A DNA stretch of 64,000 bases from Thermothielavioides terrestris NRRL 8126 (Eukaryota; Ascomycota; Sordariomycetes; Sordariales; Chaetomiaceae). The stretch is taken from NCBI RefSeq assembly GCF_000226115.1, contig NC_016458.1, positions 4,994,001 to 5,058,000 of the forward strand. Direction: 5' to 3'. Position 1 is the stretch's first letter. Each line of letters opens with the position of its first letter. The notes beneath the pieces were generated by a model that worked only from the letters and a program-made list of their open reading frames with translations, was not told the DNA's origin and searched no databases. Positions 1 to 12,689 of the stretch are shown here, piece by piece. The position numbers were made by a program, and so were the translations under genes.

Positions 1-1115
1 TAGTTTCTCGATACTATAGAATAGTATATAGAACTCCTACTTAGTAGGTAGCTTATACTTATCCTTTGTCAATGTCTCCGTTATCGGTTCCTTACCGCTA
101 GGCTCCTATTATATAGTTATCGTTATCTATATATATTTGTCGTCTACAACGTTATCCTAGGTCTACTATATAAAGTTCTATACTATCGCCTAGATATCCC
201 TCTCTAGGCTATACTAAAGGAGGTGTCTAATACACTATCTTTTAACAATAGTAATTAGGCAAGTAGTGTTGTTCCTTACAACGGCTTAGTATATATTCTT
301 TATATCTACAATAGCGTCCAATATACCCTCGACGTATAAAGCGAAGTAGAGCTCGTATTTCTAGCTACCTAGATTATCGTTATTAGTATCTATAGGCTTG
401 AACACAGTCTCAATTAGGTATTTTATTATAGGTACGACTGTTACAGTGTTTATAGCTTTCACCTTCTAGATTATTCTTTTCTGTTTTATATACACTCTCA
501 CCTTTATATTATAGACGGACTAGAAGTAATAGATAGATATATTAAAGTCAATCTTTACTCTATTATAGAGTATAAAGTCAGTTCTAATTAATAGTTTTAC
601 TTCTAAACCTTCAATAACGTTGGCTATTATAGTGAAGTAACTATCTACGTTGGTACTATAGACAATTCCTCGGATATAGAAGTCAAACTCGATTTACTTC
701 TTAACTTCGGTATAGGCTCTAACGCCTTTAACAAAGTACAGCTTTATATTAATCCAATATAGGTTCTTAGCCCACTTAGAGATAAACTTCTTATTAACGA
801 AGTTGGTATTACTACCTATATCGAAGTAAACCTTAGTACCTAGCTCGCCTAGGTTTATACTAATGTTGATTATAAGGTATATAGCTTACTTGTCCAATAC
901 CTTTAATAGCAGTATATAAGGCTATACTTCTACGATCTATCCTTTAGTCAATGTAAAGTTTATATCCTTACTATTAAAGTTGTCTTTGTTGTTACTAAGG
1001 TCGTGCTAACAGTTTGTTTAAAGTTATATAGGTCTATACTTGTCTTCGTCGCTATCGTCAGCTATATATTTAAAAAGCTTATAACATATTATAAAGACCC
1101 TACTATAAGTAGTAT
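1..1115 (-). pseudogene. Left half of outermost decayed retroelement (retropepsin relic)
   Basis: Read on the minus strand, about 790-860 encodes a stretch like the active site of a retroviral-type aspartic protease (FDIGSNTNFV, where families usually have D-T/S-G-S/A). A later LLIRTDFI stretch resembles the LLG-x-D-F-L element of retropepsins. The sequence is broken by stops, mostly TAG and TAA, as RIP would produce. The right end stops exactly at the AGTAT target duplication of chromovirus E1, and the matching right half resumes at 16,365. Family uncertain: a Gypsy-like element fits, but no RT is in view because the window starts too late. Confidence 0.5.
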
Positions 1116-1374
1116 TGTAACGTGCTAGCCTTATAGCGTCTACAGATAAGCGCACAATGTTCTATTCAACTACCTTAAAGAGAGAAAAGGAGAAGTATAG
1201 GCTACGGTCTCGCGTATAGAGTTTTCAGGGGCTTATGTATAGGGGGCTCGGGCCGATGTTATTCTAAGCGCGAGGCAGGTCTACCTCAGGCCTATAGCAA
1301 GCTCGTTATAGGACCACTATAGATCCTAGGCGTAGCCCTACATACCTAGCCTAGGTATAGCCCAGTCTATAATA
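1116..1374 (-). repeat. E1 LTR (3' LTR relative to gag-pol)
   Basis: 259 bp beginning TGTAACGTGC and ending TATAATA; the terminal CA is changed to TA, a RIP-type transition. It pairs by length and internal sequence with 16,101-16,359. It contains the stretch TTCAACTACCTTAA that is complementary to the primer site next to the 5' LTR. Confidence 0.9.
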
Positions 1375-2189
1375 TACCCCCCCCTTCCTAGATAGAGAGC
1401 TAGTTTAGGGCATATATAGCGTAGCGCTAGGCACGGATCTAGTACAGTATAGGGTCGATCATAGCAAACGCCAATGTCCAACCTAGTATTTAGATAGCTT
1501 AGCGCTACTATCTACAATCCTATTGCCTAGCTATAGGTTATTTATTTATCTCGCTCTTATAGGACATTGATTAGCCCCTTCCTCGCCCTATACTCTCCTC
1601 CGTAGTAGCTATATCGTATAAGGTATACCCGTTAATCAGGTACAATAGACCCTTTACCCATTGCTAATAAAACCCCTCCCTTTACGTAAACTCGCTCTCT
1701 ACGTTCTCTTCTCGTTTCTAGCGTACGCCCTTTCTCTACTTCTACAACTTTGTTTTCCTCCTACTTGTATATCGACATTTCTCTCTTTATCCCGCTTTAT
1801 ATACGTTCTTCGTTTATTATACTTCTATCCTATATATATCTTCCGCCCTTTACGTTTTTTCTTACCTCCTACTCGCTCTATCGAACGTTTACCTTATACA
1901 TTGTCGGCCTCTTCTTATATAAACTATATAGTCGTCTAGCGTCTATGCTCCTATTATATTAGCCTTATCGTTGTTATTATATATCTAACCATTTTACTAA
2001 TTGTATCCGCTATATTTCCATTTTACGCCCAACTTGTCCTATAATCCTTCCTCTTTATACTCGCTTAGTCCTCTAGCTACCTCCTCTATATATATAGCTT
2101 ATATATATTCTATCTACTTGCTTCGCCTTTTATAATAGCTTCCTATTTCCTTTACAATTCTAATATATTCTTAAGACTTATCTACTATA
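1375..2189. other. E1 leader between LTR and antisense ORF
   Basis: AT-rich, pyrimidine-rich on the + strand, with no convincing coding frame. It is colinear with 6910-7536 of E2; for example, both carry a run of C residues straight after the LTR and a later ACCCCTCC block. It could hold the promoter and 5' untranslated region of the + strand ORF that follows. That role is inferred only from position. Confidence 0.4.
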
Positions 2190-3300
2190 ATATTGGTAGT
2201 AGTCGCTTCTCTTAGAAATAGCGACGAAGGACATTGTTTTAAAGAGGACAACAACTAAGATTATAATGTATATTACCCTATATTAGGCCCGCTCTAGCCT
2301 TAGACTAGAAGCTAATAGCGTCCTAGACAAAACTATAACAACTATAGTAACTCCTCTCGTTGTACTATTAGTAGCTATATTGTAGAGGGAGATTCTAATA
2401 ATAAGGATAATACCCTTCTAAAGAAGGAGGGAGACGTCTACCTCAATTATATTAAACGGCTTCTTCGTAGTAATTTAGTAGATTATATTCAAGGCTAGGG
2501 AGAAAGCTACTTAGAATATACTAAAGCCTATACTAAGTGCCGTTAGGATCTAGTACTCTAGGCGACGAATACCTCTCTATATACTAGTCTAAAACGCTTA
2601 GTCAAGTTTTATACTGATAACTAAGCTATCGCTAAGTCTACCTAAAAGAAGACTAAGACCAAGCTAGCCTATTGTACTATCTTAACGCTATAATTTAGTA
2701 CTTTCGTATATAACTTCTATAACGTAATTAGTTTAGCCCTACAATATCGGTCTCTAGTGTACTCTACCTTTATACCCAATATACTTCTAGCCCTTCCTTT
2801 ATCTCCTTTGACCCTAGGCTAACGAAGAGCCCTAGTTCTATACTAGGCTCCTTAGGACAACCTCGCTATACAATATTATAGCCACCTAGTTAAATATATA
2901 GCGTAATATCTCAATTCCTCCTAACGAGAGAATCAACGTATCGTAGAGGCTATTTATACTATAGTGTAGTCTTAGACAACTATCCTAGAGACGAATTTAC
3001 ACTTTATAGACTATATTATTATACTTACTACCCTCTCGCCTATTTATACCCCTTAAGGGTCCTACCCCCGCCACTCTCCCTATATATATTCCCCCGCCTA
3101 TAACCTACACTATAGTCGATGCCCTTCCTCCCTAGTAAAGGACGTACTATACACTCGTCAAACGTATATATAACCCCTACCTCAGACCCCTTACGTTGCT
3201 ACTCCACCCCTTTATACGCCTACTCCGCCTATATACCCGTTCGAAGATAAGGAAGAGATTGCCAACGTAGGTCCTATTATAGACCCTAAATAAGTGACGC
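2190..3300 (+). pseudogene. Antisense accessory ORF of chromovirus E1 (RIP-mutated)
   Basis: This is a + strand frame opposite to gag-pol and 3' of the chromodomain. Reading through TAG/TAA codons gives about 370 codons. It aligns along its length, in one frame, with the same-position frame in E2 (7537-8965). Matching blocks include GHC near the start, VEGD, a W/Q-rich block ending in KKT, and HFIDY against HFVDY. Nucleotide similarity is much lower than in the LTRs. No family is recognised. The position matching the E2 start ATG is ATA here. Stops are almost all TAG or TAA, as C-to-T change at CpA in Trp or Gln codons would give. Confidence 0.6.
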
Positions 3301-3479
3301 TACTAGTATATCCTATTGTTTTTTTTTGTATATAGTTCCGTTCTATCTAGGTTTAGAAGGATAACTAGACTTAGATATATTATAGTTTTCCTATACCTAT
3401 ATAGTTATATTTGTCTAAGTAGCTAATCTTTATAGGGTAGTCTATATATAAATACGACGTTTCCCCTTCCTCCTCTAAT

Positions 3480-6400
3480 TCGATATTAGCCTATTATTAT
3501 ATCGTATATCTCCCTACTCCTATTTAAACTCGTCAAATATAGCAATCTCTAGGAAGTTCTCTAAAGGCTCCTATATTAGTTTGTTGTAACCTACCTACTT
3601 AATATATATATCGTAGTTATTCCTTCTCCCTTTTACGTTTTAAGCTTTAAAGATCACCTCTACCCTATATTCCTATTAGGGAACACCCTCCTTCGATATA
3701 ATCTATATAGGGTCTAGTCTCTTATCTATAACTTTCTACGAAGGGAATAAGTTGGAAGCTACTCACTTAACTAAGTTAATATAGAAGGTCGAGTATAGAC
3801 CGCTTAGTACGTCGAACGTCACTGTTAGTAAAGTCAGTACTACAACTATCTTATACTTAGTATTTAGCTAGTCGAGCTTCTTACTAAGGCGGTTTGTCTT
3901 TATATTATATAGAGAGAGCTATACCTCGTCCTCTACTTAGAACCTCTTAGCTAGGTAGCAAAAGTAGTTTATATTCATCTACTACTACTACTATATATAT
4001 ATAATAGCTACTTAGGTCTACTCTATCCCCTTCTTTAAGTAACAGAGGAACCTAGTAGTATAACCTTCTAAAGATACTACAAGTACTATCGAGATCGTAA
4101 TAAGCTATATAGGGCTTATATTAAACCTATAGAGAAGGTAGTTCAAGTTTACTCTAATTATAGACAAGTCTCTATTGTTAAGTACGAACTAGTAGGCTAA
4201 GAGATATTTAGGCTAGTCGTACTATATAAAGGAGACGAAGATCTAAAGGATTACCTATATCTCTTAGTTAACCTACTCTATCCCTCTATCTGTCTAAGGA
4301 TAGTAAGAAGTCGACAAGAGTTGCTCTACCTCTACCGCCTTATACAATATAGTCTAGAACCTATTTAGCTAGTCTAACCTATAGTCGGTTATAATTTAGG
4401 TCGAAAACCTATAGAAACACTACTATATATTATAGAATTGAAAGGTATACTCTTCTATTCCTATTAAGTATATTGCCTTAAGCTATATATACTTAGAGAG
4501 ATAGTCGGTAATTACTATAAGGTAGCTAGGCGCTCCCTCGTCTTTTATAGAAAGGTCGGTTATAAAGTCAATAGAGATCTATTTCTAAAAGCGATTAGGG
4601 ATAGGCAAGGGCTATAAAAGCCTTTGACGCAACTATCGAAAGATCTTACTCCGACGGCACTAATTACAGTTCCTAATAAACCGCTTTACATTAGACAATA
4701 TAAGGTCCTAATAATAATCTCTCTAGAGCATTTTAAATAGCCTATTATACCCTAGGTATCCCAATATAGCTAAGTTATAAATCTACTAGATGATTGTAGT
4801 AGTTAGGGGCTCCTATATAGGAAGCTAGAGACAGCTATAAAACTAGAGTACACTTTATACATTAAAGGAGTAGTCTACGATCTAGGTCTACGTTATATTC
4901 GCCTCCTTAGGAAACTTCCAAGCTCTATTGTAGATAGCTTAGAGCCGGTAAATATAGTACTTATCTCTAGTAATACCCTTATTCTATAGGGTAGCGAGCT
5001 ACTTATCCTCGAAGAGCGTTTCTCCTATAAGTAGCCTAGCCTCCTCCTATATACTAGTCTAATATACCTTGATCGAGAGAAGCAGCTAGGCGATATACTA
5101 GTTGTCTTTAGGCTCGTCCTACTCGTACTAGGAAAGCGTATTAGAGTACAAGGCCTAGGATCCTAGCTAGTACTTCAACTCAAAGTTAAATAAAGAGAGT
5201 ATCTCCGCCTATCTAGCCTATTGTTCACTAATTGGATATAGCTAAATGAAGTATTCGAGATTCTTATAGTCGGTTAAGATAGTAAAGGGGGCTACTATAC
5301 TTCGAAGCTCCGCTAACCAAGCCTTAAGGTACAAGATAATAGCCAACAGCTCTTTGTCGTAGATAGTATAGTTACGTTCAACAGGGCTCAGTTTCGTAGA
5401 ATAGTAGGCTATAGGGTAAAGGACCCTATCCTCCCCCTACTAAGACAAGTATCTACTAAGTACTATACTAAAATAGTCCACTTCTATAATCGTCTCCCTC
5501 TTAGGATCCTACTAGGTAAGGATTAGCTCCAATATAAATGTAGCCTTAAATATATCGAAGGCCTTCTATTCCTCTTTACCCTAGTAGAATAGGACATTTT
5601 TATAGGTAAGACATATCAATAGAGCCACCTTCTTAAAGAAGTTAAAGATAAAGTTGCGATAGAAGTTAGTGAACCTAAAGAAGCTCTATACTCCTTAGAC
5701 TCTATAGGGTACCTTCCACTTATAGATAGCTTTAATCTTCTTAGGGTCAGGGCGAATATAGACTCCTACCTCTACGATATACCCTAAGTACTTAACTTCC
5801 TTCACTATGAATATATACTTCTTAAGGTCTAGGTTGAGACCTATATCCCTTAGCCTTTAAAGGACCTTATATACCTTCCTTATATAGTCCTTCCAACTCC
5901 TATTCAAGTATACTAAAACATCGTTAAAGTATATTGTTATATAGTCCTCCAACGTTAGGCCAAGGGCGTTGTTGATATATCTCTAGAACATCGTGAAAAT
6001 ATCTATAAGCCTAAAGGGGTAGACTAGCTACTCGAATAGCCTAAACCTTATATAAAACGCTATAAAGTACTTATCCCTCTTAGCTATCCGGATATAATAG
6101 AAGGTAGCTCTAACGTCTAGCTTTATAAACCATTTAGCCCTAGCTAAAGACCGGAGAGTCTCTTTAATCAAAGGGAGTAGGTACTAGTCCTACTTAGTAA
6201 TCTTATTTAAGGCCTAATAATCTATATAGAACCTCTATCCCCCTCCTAGCTTCTTTATAAAGAGGACTAGGGTAGCCGCTAATAAAGAGCTTACCTAAAT
6301 CTATCCCTTATCCATTAGGTCTATAACCTACTTCCAAATCTCTAGGAGATAGTCCCTTAGTATATTGTACAAAGGTCCCTATAAAAGCTTAAGAAGTTTC

Positions 6401-6632
6401 CTATCTAAGCCTATCTTAAGACGAATATAATAGTTGGCCTCCCTCTAATAGGAGGGTAGACCGTTCGCCTTTTCCTTATCGAAGAAGTTAGCGAAGTCTC
6501 GTAGCTCCTTCGGCAAAGTAATCTTCGGGTCTAGGTTGGCGTTGGGCTAGGAGACGGCCACCTCTAATATAGTAGTCATCTCGTAGATACTAGTAACAAA
6601 AAACGTATCTTAGGCTCCTTTAGACTTCTTCT
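3480..6632 (-). pseudogene. E1 pol relic: RT, RNase H, integrase, chromodomain
   Basis: On the minus strand from right to left there is an RT catalytic block near 5905-5945 (YFNDVLVY, where active enzymes have Y-x-D-D). An RNase H block (TDYKNLEYF) lies near 5249-5284, and the DKELLAII stretch before it. Next comes an integrase core with ISIDFITDL and ITDYLSKY near 4500-4580, after a degraded zinc-binding region. Near 3523-3618 is a chromodomain (YDIYIK*VGYNKLI*EPLEN) whose two conserved Trp positions are now TAG. The first RT catalytic Asp is changed to Asn. This is the expected damage from RIP. The relic ends at the E2 insertion; the upstream part resumes at 14,320. Confidence 0.9.
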
Positions 6633-6637
6633 TTTAT

Positions 6638-6909
6638 TGTAATGTACTAGCCTTATAGCGTCTGTAGATAAGCGTACGATGTTCTATTCAACTACCTTAA
6701 GGAAGGAAAAAGGAGAAGTATAGGCTATAGTCCTTGTGCGCAGAGTTTTTTAGGGGCTCGCGAAGTGGGTTCGGACCAACGTTATTTTGGGCGCGAGGCG
6801 GGCCTGCTATAGGTCCGTCCTAGGGCCATCGCGGATCCGTCCTAGGGCCGCCGCAGATCCTAGGCATAGCCCTATATACCTAGCCTAGGTATAGCCCGGT
6901 CTATAATAT
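6638..6909 (-). repeat. E2 LTR (3' LTR relative to gag-pol)
   Basis: 272 bp, TGTAATGTAC at the start and TATAATA at the end (CA changed to TA). It is matched to 14,049-14,319 by the shared duplicated block around CCGTCCTAGGGCCGC, which is absent from the E1 LTRs. It is unusually GC-rich for this island, with a GGGCGCGAGGCGGGCC-like core. Confidence 0.9.
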
Positions 6910-7536
6910 ACCCCCCCTACCCTGTTGAGTAGCTGAATTAGAGTATATATAACGTTGTATCGAGCGTAGTTCGGGTTCGGCGTAGCGCTAGTCGTGATAG
7001 ACGCTAGCACCTGCTGTCCAGTTGTATAGCGCCTACCTTGCTATTGGGGTAGTCTAGTGTAGTTGCCTATTGAAGCCTTACCGTTTATAGCCGTCCTATT
7101 GCCTAGGCTTGAGTTGTTTGTTTATATCGCTTAGCAAGCTGTTGATTGGCCCTTCCTCGCTTTATACATTTATATATCGCAACTACGTTGTACCGAGTAT
7201 ATTTGCTAATTGTATACGATCCAACCTTGCCTATTGTCATTTAAACCCCTCCTTTTATATAACTTAATTTTCTTATATTTTCTTCCTATACCTAATATAC
7301 GCCTCCCCTTCCCCCTCTACAACCTATTTTTCCCCCTTCTCGTATAGTAATATCGTTCTCCCTGTTCCGCCTTATATACGTTTCTTTTCTTTTGTACTTC
7401 TACCTCGTGTCTGCCTATACCTTTGAGCGTACTACTCGTTATTGCCTTGGCTTCTATAAGAGCCTCTTCGTCCTCCTCTTCGATAGCGATATAGTTCTGA
7501 AACTTGTTTGCTATATTCGTATACAGGAACGTTAAA
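6910..7536. other. E2 leader between LTR and antisense ORF
   Basis: Non-coding as far as I can read. It starts with a C run and is pyrimidine-rich on the + strand towards 7250-7330. It corresponds to 1375-2189 in E1. Possible promoter and leader for the + strand ORF beginning at about 7537 (inference). Confidence 0.4.
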
Positions 7537-8965
7537 ATGTTAGTCGCCGCCACTGCTCTTAGAGGTAGTGGTATAGGCCACTGTCTTAGTAGCGATAATA
7601 ACAAAGACTATAATATAAATGTTTCTAGGACAACTCCGCTATAGATCTAAGTCGCTTATTAACTACGATGTTATAGAACTGAAACAATTGCTAGAAGAAC
7701 GATAAGCTATTGATTAGCGGGTTCGTTGTCGAAGGAGACTTCGACGACGAAGAAAACAAACTGCTCCTCGACAAAGGAGAGTTCTATATATAGTATATTG
7801 TTCGCCTTCTTAGTAGCACTAAGGTCGAATATACCCCTAGTTATAGTAAATCCTATAAGGAATGTCGGAGGGCCTATACTATATACGAGTAGGACTCTAT
7901 ATTATAGGTAATAAACCTTCGTCTTTGGCCTAGTCTAAAGAAAATCCTTAAAGTATACAATATAGGCTAGGCTATCGAGACCCTAATTTAGAAAAAGACG
8001 AGCTTATAGCCTATTCGCTATATAGTCCTTAAGCGCGAATTCTAGAAGCTAATATAGTCTTTCTAGACCGCTTTTAACAATGTATAGACGTATTATATCC
8101 CTGCTTAGCTAGCATTACTCCCTTTGTCTACTATCGAGCGGACCCCGACTTACATTGTCCCCTAGACCTTAGTCGCCTCCCCTACTACACTAAGTCGCTA
8201 TAGGGCTTTAGTGCCTTATAATCCGTCTACCTCCTCTCTAGACCACTCTACCTAACTAGCCGCCTATCTGACTTATCACTTAATAAGCAACGAAGAAGCC
8301 TATTAGCGCGATATACACTATTTGGTCGACGCTATTACAATAGTCGTTAATATTAACAACCATTTCGTCGACTACGTTTTAAGCTTATTGTAGTCTAGCC
8401 CCTCTCTACAAGGTAGCTATAGTACGACTCCTACTAGGTACGACATTGCCCTAGTTCCCTTCGTCCTATATCCCTAGCGCTATCTATCCTCTCCCCTTAA
8501 GAACCTTGCCTATGTCCCTTAGGAGTACGCTAATCCTCTACCCCAGACCCTTAGTAGGTCTAATAGATAGCCGATTATAAAGGTGCTCTTATCGTCTAAC
8601 GAGGGTGTTGAATACCTATCTATCGGCGATATAGTGCTATCTAGAGACAAAGAGGCTATAGAGTAGGGCTAGAGACGGCTCTATCCTCTACTATAGCCCT
8701 ACTTCCACTTTATCCTATGTCTCGACCTATTATCGAACTAACCTACTGATTAGAGTAGTTACAATAACTTTAATATCCGCCCTTGCCTTGCTTTAGAGAT
8801 CCTAGAGTAGGTGATATATCGGCCGTCGACCCCGCCTCCCCTCAATTCACGCCTAGGTATCCTATAGTACTATAGGATTGACGCTAGGGTAAGGCTAGAG
8901 GACTATTTACATTTGAGGAAAGAGACCTAGTTGGTATATTAGGGCCTCCCTACGTTTATGTTTTT
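7537..8965 (+). pseudogene. Antisense accessory ORF of chromovirus E2 (RIP-mutated)
   Basis: A + strand frame starts at an ATG at 7537 (MLVAATALRGSG) and is followed by a GHC motif. After one apparent frame change between about 7610 and 7715 it continues in the frame starting VVEGDFDDEENK. It runs about 400 further codons, broken mainly by TAG, to near 8965, where a hydrophobic Phe/Leu-rich stretch lies close to the end. The amino-acid pattern matches E1 2190-3300. It is Trp-rich if TAG is read as former TGG, though some could be former CAG. No conserved domain is recognised. It overlaps no gag-pol domain. Confidence 0.6.
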
Positions 8966-9059
8966 CTTGTTGTTCTTTTGTAATAAGGCTGTAGCTAGAC
9001 ATATCGAGATAACTATATGTCTAGTAGTATTATTGAGCTATATTCGTTTTGTCGTTGTT

Positions 9060-12000
9060 GTTTCTTATAGAGTAGTCTATATATAAACATTATGTTTTCC
9101 CTTCTTCCTTTAGTTTAATGTTGGCCTATCGTTGTATTATACGTCTCCCTATTCCTATTTAAACTCGTCGAATATAGTAGTATCTAAGAAGTTCTCTAGG
9201 GGCTTCTATATTAGTTTGTTATAACCTACCTACTTAATGTATATATCGTAGTTGTTTCCTTTCCCTCTAGTATTCTAAGCTTTAAGGATCGCCTTTACCC
9301 TATACTCCTACTAAGGAATATCCTCCTTCGACGTAACCTATATAGGGTCTAGCCGCTTATCTATAACTTTCTATAAAGGGAGTAGATCGGAGGCTACTTG
9401 CTCGACTAGATCGATATAGAAGGTCGGGTATAGACCATTTGGTATATCGAGCGTTATCGTCAAGGGGGTAGGTACTATAACTACCTTGTACTTAGCATTT
9501 AGCTAGTCGAGTTTCTTACTAAGGTGGTTCGTCTTTATATTATATAGAGAGAGCTATACCTTGTCCTCTATCTTAAACCTCTTAGCTAGGCGGCGGGAGC
9601 GGTTTATATTCGTCTACTATCGCTACTACGTATACGCAATAGCTACTTAGGTCTACTCTATTCCCTTCTTCAGATAGTAGAGGAACCTAGTAGTATAGCC
9701 CTCCAAGGTCATTGTAGACGCTATTAAGATTGTAATAAATTGTATAGGGCTTATATCGAACCTATAGAAAAGGTAGTTTAGGCTTACCCTAGTTATAGAC
9801 AAGTCTCTATTGTTAAGTGTAAACTAATAGGCTAAAAGGTATTTAGGCTAGTTGTATTGTATAAAGGAGACAAAGATTTAGAGGATAGTCTATACCTCTT
9901 AGTTGACCTACTCTGTTCCTCTATCTGTCTAGGGATAGTGAGAAGTCGATAGAAGCTATTCTACTCCTATCGCCTTATATAGTGTAGTTTAGAACCTATT
10001 TAACTAGTTCGACCTATAGTCGGTTATAATTTGAGTTAGGAATCTATAGAAGCGCTACTATACGTTATAGAACTAGAGGGTATACTCTTCTACTCCTATT
10101 GAGTATATCGCCTCGAGCTATATATATTTAGAGAGGTAGTCGGTAATTACTATAAGATAGCTAAGCGCCCCTTCGTCTTTTGTAGGGAGGTTGGTTATAA
10201 AGTCAATGGAGATCTGCTTCTAGAAGCGATTAAGGATAGGTAGGGGTTGCAAAAGCCTTTGACGCAACTGCTAGGAGATCTTGCTTTAGTGGCATTGGTT
10301 GTAGTTCCTAATAAACCGTTTTACGTTGGACGATATAAGGTCCTAGTAATAATCTCTCTAAAGTATTTTAAATAGCCTATTGCGCCCTAGGTGTCTCGAT
10401 ATAGCCGAGTTATAGATTCGCTAGATGATCGTAGTGATTAGGGGCTTCTATATAGGGAGCTAGAGATAGCTATAGAATTGGAGTACGCCTTATACATTGA
10501 GGGAGTAGTCTACGATCTGGGTTTATATTGCGTTCGCCTTCTTTAGAAACTTCCGAGCTCTATTGTAAATAGCCTAGAGTTAGTGAGTATAGTGTTTATC
10601 TTCGACAATACCCTCGTCCTATAGGGCTACAAGCTACTTGTCTTTAAAGAGCGTCTCTCCTATAGGCAACTTAGCCTCCTCCTATATATTGGTCTAGTAT
10701 ACCTTGATTAGAGGGAGTAGCTAGGTGATACACTAGCTATCTTTAGGCTCGTCTTATTTACGCTAAGAGAGTGTATTAGGGCGTAAGGCCTAGGATCCTA
10801 GCTAGTACTTTAGCTCGAAGTTGAATAGGGAGAGCGTCTCCGCCTATTGGGCTTACTGTTCACTGATTAGACGTAGCTAGGTGAAATACTTAAGGTTCTT
10901 ATAGTCGGTCAGGATAGTGAAGGGGGCTACTACGCTCCGAAGCTCTACTAACTAGGCCTTGAGATATAAGATAATAGCCAATAGCTCTTTATTATAGATA
11001 GTGTAGTTGTATTTAGTAAAGCTTAGTTTCGTAGAGTAGTAGGCTATAGGGTAAAGAACCTTGTCCTCTCCCTACTAAGACAAGTATCTACTAAGTACTA
11101 TACTAGAATAGTCCGCTTCTACGATCGTCTCTTTCTTAGGATCCTATTAGGCGAGGATCGGCTTTGATATAAACGTAGCCTTAAGCGTATCGAAAGTATT
11201 CTACTCCTCTTTGCCTTAGCGAAAAGGGACGTTCTTATAGGTAAGGCGTATTAATAGAGCTACCTTTTTAAAGAAGTTGAGGATAAAGTCGTAATAGAAA
11301 TTAGTAAATCCTAGAAAGCTCTATACTCCTTAGACCTTATAGGGTGCCTCCTACTTATAGATAGCCTTAATCTTCTTAGGGTTAGGGCGGATATAGACCC
11401 TAGCCTCTATAATATACCCTAGGTACTTGACTTCCTTTATTGCAAATATATATTTCTTAAGGTCTAGGTTGAGGCCTATATCCCTTAGTCTTTAGAGAAC
11501 CTTATATACCTTCCTTATATAGTCCTTTCGGCTTCTATTCGAATATACTAAGACGTTATTAAGGTATACCGTTATATAGTCTTCTAGCGTTAGACTAAGG
11601 GCGTTGTTAATATATCTCTAGAATATCGTAGGAGTATCTACGAGCTTAAAGGGGTAGACTAGCTATTCGAATAGTCTAAACCTTATATAAAACGCTATAA
11701 GATACTTATCCTCCTTAGCTATCTAGATATAGTGGAATATAGCCCTAATATCTAGCTTTATAAGCCATTTAGCCTTGGCTAGGGACTAAAGAGTCTCCTT
11801 AATTAGGGGAAGTAGGTACCGGTCCTACTTAGTGATCTTGTTTAGGGCTTAGTAGTCTATATAGAACCTCTATCCTCCTCCTAGCTTCTTTATAAGGAGG
11901 ACTAGGGTAGCTACCGATAAGGAGCTTACTTAGATCTATCCCTTATCCAATAGGTCTACGACCTACTTCCGAATCTCTAGGAGATAGTCCCTTAGTATAT

Positions 12001-12680
12001 TATATAAGGGTCCCTATAGGAGCTTAGGAGGTTTTCTATCTAGGCTTATCTTAAGACGAATATAATAGTCGGCCTCCTCTCGATAAGGGGGAAGGTCGTT
12101 CGCCTTCTCTTTGTTAAAGAGGTTAGCGAAGTTATATAGCTCCTTTGGCAGGGCGACCTTTAGGTCTAGGTCGGTATTAGGCTAGGAGACGGCTATTCCT
12201 AGTATAGTGGTCATCTTATAGATACTAGTGACAAGGAATATGTCTTATACCCCTTTAGACTTCTTCCTTTGTACTTTGTAGGCTAAGCCTATAAATATTG
12301 CGCCTATGATTAGGGTAGCGTTAGCTTCCTTCTACTATAAGGAGCACTCGTATACTTATAGGCTGCTTTACAAATTGACGGTAAAGACCCTATTGGCTAG
12401 GTCTAGTACAATTCTACAGTAGTTCATCTAGGGGAGCTCCAATATAACGTTGTAGGCTAGCCTTAGTACTATATAGAATATAGTAGCATTGATCTACCTA
12501 TCGACGTCTATCGTAACGTAGGTGATATATATAATTTTCTTTATAATTTATACCCCCTTGACTACAACACCTAGGGTATAGGGAGTTAATAGGCTTATTT
12601 ACTTAATCCCTAACCTCTAATATACTCTCTTACTAATAGCTCTATAGCTCTAGTACCTACTATCCATTTATATATTTATA
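9060..12680 (-). pseudogene. E2 pol relic: protease, RT, RNase H, integrase, chromodomain
   Basis: From right to left on the minus strand: the C-terminal half of a retropepsin near 12,400-12,470 (YNVILELP, then a stop where Trp is usual, then MNY). The RT catalytic block near 11,543-11,573 reads YLNNVLVY, so both catalytic Asp residues of Y-x-D-D have become Asn. The RNase H block equivalent to TDHKNLEYF lies near 10,890-10,920. The integrase core is near 10,190-10,230. The chromodomain is near 9160-9258 (YDIYIK*VGYNKLI*KPLEN). Every change noted is a transition, consistent with RIP. Confidence 0.9.
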
Positions 12681-12689
12681 AAACTAGAG

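Noticed and set aside
1661..1962. Short + strand open frames rich in Leu, Tyr and Ile in the E1 leader
   Set aside because: Composition is simply that of CT-rich AT-biased DNA; there is no match in the corresponding leader of E2.
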